DNA of 64,000 bases from Lunularia cruciata (taxonomy: Eukaryota > Streptophyta > Marchantiopsida > Lunulariales > Lunulariaceae), in contig OX419761.1 in NCBI GenBank assembly GCA_948567375.1, positions 36,768,501-36,832,500 of the forward strand, read 5' to 3'. Positions 57,215-64,000 of the stretch are shown piece by piece (within the stretch, counting starts at the first letter, position 1; each line of letters begins with the position of its first letter). The notes under the pieces were generated by a model. It made no database searches. It had not been told where the DNA came from and saw nothing but the letters and a program-made list of their open reading frames with translations. The position numbers and the translations under genes are program-made.

Positions 57215-58849
57215 CCTTGGGAGTGTGCAAATACAAAACTTTATTTTCTTTGTATTTGACTCAATGATGAATGTTGTCAAAAATACCTATCCTAGAGAAG
57301 GAATATATGTACACTTCTATTGGCTAGAAGTGTACATGAATATAGTATGTGAAGCACAAGCACATGAAAATGCCAAAAGAAAATCTCAAGAGCTCCTAAG
57401 TGAGCCAAAAGAGATAAAATCCATTAAGAGAAGTATATTTGAGGAAAGTCAACAATAACTCTAGTGTTTGGTCCACTTGAAGAAGAGTTTGGGTGGAAGA
57501 AACTCTCTGGCCAACCAAGGAAAGAAGTTACGCCTAAGTTGCAAACCTAACACTTCATATAAGAAAACTAGCAACCTTCCCTTAGGCACATCAAGGGGGT
57601 AAGCATTTAAGGAATATAATTTAAGAGAAAACTTCAAGTGTTCTCACTTTGGAAGAATGTGATTACATCCTAAGTTACCCTGGAACTTTTGAGTGAAGTA
57701 GTCAAGGGAGCATTCACCAATGTAGCTACAATAAATCTTTGGCACCTCAAAAGAGTGTCCAAGTCAACCACATCCATTGATCCAACCTGATGAGCATCAA
57801 GAATTTAATGACAATATAGATACTTTGCATCAAAGGGAGATTTTGCAAACCAAGAAAAAAAGGAGGATGAATATATGAATAAGATCATGGAAAGAAAGAA
57901 TCCTAGACAAAGAGAGAAGTTTTAGGTAGTAAGATGAAGAATCATCTTGATCTATCATTGATCCTGACTTATTTTGGTCTCTCTTGCTTGATTTGATTCC
58001 TAATATTTCATTGAAATGAACCTTGATGCCAACTTTTATGCCCTTTTCCCAACAAGCATATCGAAGTACAAAGGAAGAGATAGAGATGAATACACTAACA
58101 CTTTCTTGCAAGAGTTTGAAGCCATATTTGTTACCAATAATAAGGATATTAAAGATGATATACCCCAATTTTTTAAGAGTTTCTTGAGGAAGAAAAGAAG
58201 GAGTTGATATACTCATGCCAACCACAATCTTACTAATGTGGCAAATTGAAAAATGTTGAGAGAATAATTTCTTGATAGATTCCAAGAGTTTGACTATGAG
58301 GCAAATGTATTTGCCACATTGAACAACTAGAGCAAATGAAAAATGAGGAGCTATGAGATTATACAGAGAGGTTCAAAAGTCTATGAACAGATTTTAAGGG
58401 AATACCTTGGGCTATTTGGATACTCAAAGAGTATCTTGGTTTTTGGGAGTGTTGCTCAAGGATCTAAGCATCTTTGCAAAGGATAAGTTACAATATCTTT
58501 CCTAAATGTTTTGAAGTCATTGGAGCTTTACAAATCAACACCTCTAATTCCTTTGAGGAAACATTGGTTTCAAGATTGAGGAAGAAAAACAAAGAATATG
58601 AGGAGTAAAACATCCCAAAGATCATCCTCTTCATCCTCCAAGTCATCTAGTCCCTCATCTTCATCCAATTTATTTCATTGGAAGATAAAATGACAAGACT
58701 AAGATAACAACACGTTCATAAAAGGCAAAAGGTTCTAGTTGACCCAAAGACTTCAACAAAGAAGGAAATCAACTACAAACCTTGATCAAGGAATTTGCAG
58801 ACTTCAAAATGTAGATGGTGTGTATGAAGGACAAAAGGAGATCTCCATA
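57215..58849 (+). pseudogene. gypsy gag remnant
   Basis: Beyond the primer site an open segment at 57225-57458 is uncharacterised. Gag-type sequence appears from about 57990: YKGRDRDEYTNTFLQEFEAI, then FLDRFQEFDYEANVFATLNN near 58270-58330, then YTERFKSL- and LKDLSIF-like readings to about 58480. Gypsy gag proteins share this pattern. Stops and shifts are present. The L1 LTR at 58850 truncates it. Confidence 0.55.
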
Positions 58850-59357
58850 TGTTTTTTAAAAGACCAAGGAGAAAATTAAGAGAATGAAAGATCATATTGG
58901 GACTCTAAAGGGAATGAGTGAAACTCTAAATGCCTAGCATGAGCTTCAGATTTGGTATTTATAGGGAACATACAAGGCTCTTGAGAAGCTTCTCAAGGAA
59001 CATCCTAAAAGCCATCTTTTTAGAGTGCAAGCTAAACTAATAAGGAAGTTTCTTAAGAAGCTTCCTTCTAGAAGCTGCCTACTTGGTGTGTAATCTAAGC
59101 TAGTCAAAAAGCTTCCCAAGAAGCTTCCTTTTGAAACCACCTACTTGGCATGCAAGCTAAGCTAATTGGGAAGCTTCCCAAGAAGCTTTCTCCTAAAAAT
59201 GACCATTTGGCATACACATTATACACACCTGATACTTGGAAGATACCTAGTAGCTTCCTAGATGCTTCTTGAATATTCTTATAATTCTTGGCTAATTTGG
59301 CATATTTTCTACTTCATTAGTATTGACTAACTTGTCTATGAACTCCATATTTGTACA
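58850..59357 (-). repeat. 3' LTR of minus-strand L1 element
   Basis: On the plus strand it begins TGTTTTTTAAAAGACCAAGG and ends CATATTTGTACA. The reverse complement starts TGTACAAATATGGAGTT, like the other L1 LTRs. At about 508 bp it is longer than its relatives because it has extra AAGCTTCCCAAGAAGC-type repeats near 59100-59190. Confidence 0.75.
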
Positions 59358-59455
59358 TATTTCCCACCTCTAGTTTGTGATGTCTTCATCACCATTGAAG
59401 CTTCAAACTCTTGAATGGCCATTCATGCTTTGTAGAGACAAGAAAGAGGTTTCCT

Positions 59456-60187
59456 TGTTATCTTTTAAGGATAGGAGACCTTAAGAGAAACACAAGAAAA
59501 GAAACACAAAGCTTCACACTGAATCCCCAATGTTCCAAAGGAGCACCTTGTCTTTACTATATAGCAAAGTAGATTCCCTCAAGGGAAGCTTCATCCTTGG
59601 ATCAAATACATAGATTGGTGACATGGCAATGAGCTCTAATCTTAGATTAGTTGCATGCATGGGTGACATGTTGGTTTTGGTCCTATATGGTTGACCAAAC
59701 AAGTTGACTAAATGGAATATTTAGAGAATCTAACAATTACATGGGTGAGTTACTATGGGAAATCTCTCAATGAGACAAAAGAGTGAGAGGGAAAGCCAAC
59801 CCACTCATCGTCTAAGGAACTCTTATGCATATTTTCAAGGCCTAATTCACCCGTTTAGGCCTTTAAAATTAGCTCTAAAATTTTGACTATTTTTGACTCT
59901 TGCCTTATTAGTAGAAGTACTCTTATGGTGACACCTTTATCTAATCTACTTAGTTCATTATCTATAAAATCATTCCAGATGTTACCAAGCTAACTTTTAG
60001 TTTTAGATAATTTGTCTAGCTATAGGTATTACATTTTTAGGCTATTTTTGGCTCTTACTCTATGAGTAAAAATACTCCTTTGGTGAGATCTCTATCTGAT
60101 CTACCTAGCCCATCATACCTGACATCCTTCCATATGTTACCAAGCCAATATCTCCTCTAGATAATATGTCTAGCTATTGGTATTACA
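59456..60187 (+). mobile_element. L2-family LTR with duplicated 3' part, nested in chromodomain
   Basis: It begins TGTTATCTTTTAAGGATAGG and matches the solo LTR at 19991-20528 through a first ATTACA end at 60033. A second, diverged copy of the LTR's 3' portion then follows (60034-60187), ending again GGTATTACA. The flanks (TTCCT and AAGTG) do not form a target-site duplication. Reading the L1 element on the minus strand, the chromodomain is cut after GYPLHDTT and resumes beyond the insert with PLSCLYKA and IQEFEASM. Confidence 0.8.
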
Positions 60188-60620
60188 AAGTGGTATCATG
60201 AAGGGGATATCCTTTCCAAAGCATTTTGTATTCAATATGTTGTTGGTAGTCATGTTGAATTTAGCAACGTGCAATGGTATGATCAACTTCATACTCATGA
60301 TTGTTAATAGGGACAATGGAGTAGGGAGTTGTACATGAGAAGAAAAGGAAGATGGTTTAGAAATAAAGGGTTCAACTTGGAAATATGGCAGAGAGGGTGG
60401 ATTTGCATATAACAAGGCAAGGCAAGTCAATAACCAATAAGAGAAATGATTTGGGTGACATCAAATAGACCTATCCAGTTAAGAGTAAGTTTATGAACTT
60501 GGGTATCAAGTAAGAGGGGTAGATTACTAGAAGAAAGCATGACCTTATCATTGAGTTGAAAGGTGAGATCATGATGATGTTGGTCTGCATATTGTTTTTG
60601 ACAATTTTGAGCAACAAGGA
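60188..60620 (-). pseudogene. Chromodomain and integrase tail of minus-strand L1 element
   Basis: Minus-strand readings include IEYKMLWKGYPLHDTT near 60190-60240, upstream YEVDH-like sequence near 60285, and integrase tail fragments around 60480-60600 comparable to 5812-6060. Stops break the frame. Confidence 0.7.
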
Positions 60621-60818
60621 GATGAGATTTGGCTCATTGTAGGGATTAAGATATTATGGTCAAGAAGGTGGAAGTTTGAGGGATATAAGATGGAGGAAGA
60701 GCAAGAAGGGAATCTAAAACAAGTGGGCATTGGCCAAAATTAAGCAAGAAGTAAGAGAATCTTATGGTTGCTTGCTTGAAATTATTGTAAGAAACTCAAT
60801 AGCTGCAAGATATTCATC

Positions 60819-61330
60819 TCATTTGGTATGGTGAAAGTTGACAAAGGCACAAAGCATATTTGCAATGTTTTGTTTATCCATCGGTTTGAGGATGATAGGC
60901 CATGGACAAAGCAAGCTTGGTGCCAAGTAGCTAGAAGAGTGCTTGCCTAAATATTCTAATAAATCAAGGATCACAATCAAAGATGAGTACAAAAGGCATC
61001 CTATGATGCTTGAAGACATTGTCAAAGTAGATCAATGGTAATGTTGAAGCAACTACTATATCAAAGGTTGGTGGTAAATGGATTTTCTTACTAAGCTTAT
61101 CAATAAACACCATGATTGCTATGTGTCCTTGCTTTGTCTTGGGCAAGGATGTGATGAGATCTAAACTCATGTGTTCCCATTGAGTGGTTAAAGGAGTCCA
61201 CTTGGTTTCTAATTATTGGTCTTGTTGCATTTGCAACTCTTATAAGATCAAACAAACTCTTGAACCTCTTGTACCATGTTGGGCCACCACAATTGGCATT
61301 GTAGGGTACTCAAGGTCTTCTCCACACCCA
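60819..61330 (-). pseudogene. Integrase core remnant of minus-strand L1 element
   Basis: The segment 60964-61170 reads MSLDLITSLPKTKQGHIAIM, VFIDKLSKKIHLPPT and IFDCDP, the D and D segments of a gypsy DDE integrase core. Segment 60819-61025 continues with DKQNIANMLCAFVNFHHTK, close to TLEDMIHAFINVHHTN at 5566 in the sister element. A zinc-binding region is suggested around 61200-61330. Confidence 0.75.
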
Positions 61331-61939
61331 TGTGACCAATGATTTGTAAGTCATGGGCTTCTTGAAAGCGCACAAGTGGTAGATCACTCTTGGCTAAAAC
61401 ATGGATCCGGTTCTTATAGAATAGAAGGTTTCCTTGAAGGAGAAGGTGTTGTATTCCTCATCATGTACTACAAGATGACCTTATACCATCTAAAAGAAGG
61501 AGTTTATTGTAAAGTGGTTCAAAACTTGATTTGGACTTTTGAGTCAATTGATATTATGGTAATTGCCGCCATGATGAGAAGAAGAGTCTTCAAATTAAGT
61601 CATCATGATAGGGAATTGAGAATGACATGGAATCTATTGGGTTTATACTCAAGTTTGATGTCAAAAAATTGTAGTTGTTCTTCTTGTCAATGATGTTGAT
61701 TCTTCATGTGCTCCAAATATAATGTTTACAACAAGGTTTTATGATCAATTCATATGATCACTTATTTCCCCAAGAGATAATGCCTCCATAACTTGGTGGT
61801 ATATGCCATTGCTAGTTGTTCTTGATCTCAAGTACAGTAATTCCTTTCTATGGTGTCTAATTGGTAAGATATAAAGGTAATGGGATGTAACTCGTCTTGA
61901 AATTCCTACTACAACATAACTCTAATGGAAAAGTTAGAA

Positions 61940-62930
61940 GCATCAAAATCAACCACTTAAGGTAGTTGAAGATCATATGGTTGAAGAATGGGTCTTGAAG
62001 ACACTACATGTTTTAGCTTTTGGAATGCTTCTTTATGCTTGGTGGTCCATTGAAAGCTTGAGGTCTTCTCCAATAGATTGGTCAATGTTGCAACCACATG
62101 AGTATAATAATGGATGAACCATGGGAAAAGCTTACCAATCCCATTAAATGCCAATAATTCTATGGCATCCTTTGGAGTAGGCCAATCAATAATGGCCTTG
62201 ATTTTCTCTTCTTCTAGATTGATCTCCTCTGATGAGACCTTATGACCCAAGAAGGTAAATTCCTTCTACCAAAAAGCACACTTTGACTTCTTGCAATAAA
62301 AATTTCATTGACTTATGACTACTTGCATGTGATTCATGTGCTTTCCTTTGTCTTTCCATAAATTAAGATATTATTCAAGAACACCACTATGTATGAATCC
62401 AATAGCCCATCTAACACCCAATGCATTTGATCTATAAAAACTACTAGAACATTAATGAGCCCAAAAGGTAGAACTCCATTCAAAATACCCATACCTTATG
62501 CAAAAATTAGTCTTTTACACATCCTATCTATCAATAGGAATTTGCCAATTGTAGCTTTGAAGATCTAACTTGGAGAAGTATCATGCTCTACTCAATTGAT
62601 CTAGCAAGTTATAAATTCAAAGCAAGGGATATGCATTCTTAACTATTGTTTATTAATGCTATGGTAATCAATTAGAAGCAAAGCTATGGTAATCAATCAG
62701 AAGCAAAGTCCTCCATCCTTCTTTGGGAATAAATAGTATTGATGCTCACCAAGGAGATGTACTATGTCATATGAGGTCCTTCTCCAACAAATTTTTCAAT
62801 GTTTTTCAAAGCTCTTCCAACTCCTTTAGTGAGAGCAAATAGATTGGTCTATTCACTAGATTACTTCCTAGTAATAACTCAATCTTGAAGTGCATGTCAC
62901 AATTGGAAGGTAACCCCTTTGGTAGATAAT
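61940..62930 (-). pseudogene. Reverse transcriptase and RNase H remnant of minus-strand L1 element
   Basis: Segment 61957-62250 reads MGHKVSSEEINLEEEKIKAI, IDWPTPKDAIELLAFNGIGK and FQWTTKHKEAFQKLK, the reverse transcriptase/RNase H connection. The catalytic box at about 62364-62384 reads VFLNNILIYGK, with both catalytic Asp codons changed to Asn. A 25-bp tandem duplication (62658-62707) lies further upstream in the same domain. Confidence 0.8.
62658..62707. repeat. 25-bp tandem duplication in decayed reverse transcriptase
   Basis: GCTATGGTAATCAATTAGAA plus GCAAA is repeated at 62658 and 62683 with one change. The duplication is absent from the equivalent region of the plus-strand element and shifts the frame. 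Confidence 0.9.
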
Positions 62931-63199
62931 CCAAAAACACATATGCAAACTCTTAAACTATCTGATCAACCATTGCTTGATGAGGCTTTTTGCCCTCATC
63001 AGATTCTTCATGTATAATTAGCTTGATCCATACCACAAAAATAGGAATATCTTCTTCCAAAGCTTGCTATATGGTTGTTTTATTGACAAACTTTGCATCT
63101 TGGGACTGATTATTCTTAAGTGTCTTACCCAAGGTTGCCAAACAACCTAATTGGTAATTATTACCTTGGTATTGTGTTTGAATTTGTTGTCAGGTCTTG

Positions 63200-63990
63200 A
63201 GGTTCAAGCTAGAGCAGACCTAGAATGACATCATTATGTAGAGGTGCTATTACAAACCTCATACACTCCAAATACTCCTTTCCAATCTTGAATGTAATAG
63301 GATGTGAGGTAAAAAATGAAAAACCCTTCTACCATGCTATCATTAATCTATTTCCAATTACTGATTTAAAAAGAATACTCAATTACTTTGCTAATTGCAT
63401 GGACATGCATTTCTATGAACTTCCAAAATCAATCAAAATCATACATCCATGATCAGATATCAAACCTTGCAAGTGAAGCAAACTTGCATAAGTCAAGCCT
63501 TCAATCCCATTGGAACTAATCAAGTTCTTAATAGGTGGCTTGAACTCTCCTACTAGGATTCTTTATTTCACTCATCATCACGCTCTATAAACTCCATTTG
63601 GGCAATTTTTCAAGGTTTTACATTCTTGAGTGGACATTAAGCAATGCAATGTTTAATTTGGCAACAATAAAAGCAACCATCATTTTGTAACAATCTTTCT
63701 CTATTTGTAGTGCCAATTGGTCTTTGTTAGATGGTATCAATCTCCATTGGAGCCGGCTCCTCCACCCATGTGTATTGTGTTGTCAAGTTTTGTGAAGGTT
63801 GAGGTCAAGACCAAGTTGTTGCAACCAAGGCATCAAAGCACTCAACCAACTACATGGCTTCCTCCAAGTGTTTGGGCTCCCACATTGTCACTTTGAATTT
63901 GATGCGTGACTTCAAACCCCTCACAAATTGATCCAAAGCTTCATCTTTCAGTATATCTAGAATTTGCATTATGGTGTTCTAGAATTGAGT
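63200..63990 (-). pseudogene. Protease, zinc knuckle and gag remnant of minus-strand L1 element
   Basis: The protease active-site region at 63419-63440 reads MILIDFGSS on the minus strand, with D-F-G in place of D-S/T-G, as in the sister element. A zinc knuckle of C-x2-C-x4-H-x4-C spacing (CFYCCQIKHCIA, stop, C) is at about 63650-63690. Gag fragments continue to the window edge. Confidence 0.6.
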
Positions 63991-64000
63991 GATTTAACTT

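Larger units (their letters stand above)
58850..64000 (-). mobile_element. Minus-strand L1 chromovirus-like element, runs off right edge
   Basis: The 3' LTR is at 58850-59357. The chromodomain tail, integrase, RNase H, reverse transcriptase, protease, zinc knuckle and gag then follow towards higher coordinates, as expected for a minus-strand element. An L2-family LTR (59456-60187) interrupts the chromodomain. The 5' LTR lies beyond the window. Protein landmarks and LTR match the element at 1974-6803, so both belong to one family. Confidence 0.85.

Noticed and set aside
60192-60199. TGGTATCA as a true primer binding site after the L2 LTR
   Set aside because: The same bases are explained as the minus-strand chromodomain coding sequence (HDTT), so this is likely coincidence.

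Overview
The window looks like nuclear DNA of a land plant, probably not a flowering plant, although the sequence does not fix the lineage. Three things support this. A plastid-targeted Ycf54 gene has a transit peptide and spliceosomal introns. There is a plant-type ADA1 (SAGA coactivator) gene. Interstitial CCCTAAA telomere-type repeats and decayed chromodomain-type Ty3/gypsy and Ty1/copia retrotransposons are also present. No bacterial-style operon, CRISPR array, rRNA or intact tRNA gene was seen.

Layout. Positions 1-22.4 kb are AT-rich, CpG-poor and built from old nested LTR retrotransposons. They include a chromovirus-like Ty3/gypsy element (1974-6803, family called L1 here), a long gene-poor stretch ending in a 92-bp (AT)46 microsatellite, and a large repeat called L3 here. 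A Ty1/copia element (14728-20759) sits inside L3 and itself carries a solo LTR of another family (L2, 19991-20528). Positions 22.5-46.5 kb form an island with more balanced base composition and visible CpG. It holds the two recognisable genes, YCF54 at 23662-25026 and ADA1 at 43621-45024, both on the minus strand. Between them, from about 27.4 to 42.1 kb, lies an unusual array of degenerate composite repeats with conserved small hairpins, a tRNA-like A-box/B-box arrangement, a 535-bp inverted duplication and a short telomere-like tract. Positions 46.5-64 kb return to AT-rich retroelement wreckage: a second L3 copy, an L1 solo LTR with a perfect target-site duplication, a gag/PBS fragment of a third gypsy lineage, and a minus-strand L1 element running off the right edge. 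Its chromodomain is interrupted by an L2-family LTR.

The two host genes are functionally unrelated. YCF54 acts in the plastid on the chlorophyll cyclase step, and ADA1 acts in the nucleus in chromatin modification. All retroelement reading frames carry stops, shifts or lost catalytic residues, so none looks autonomous. The least explained part is the composite repeat array at 27.4-42.1 kb, which I cannot assign to a known family.
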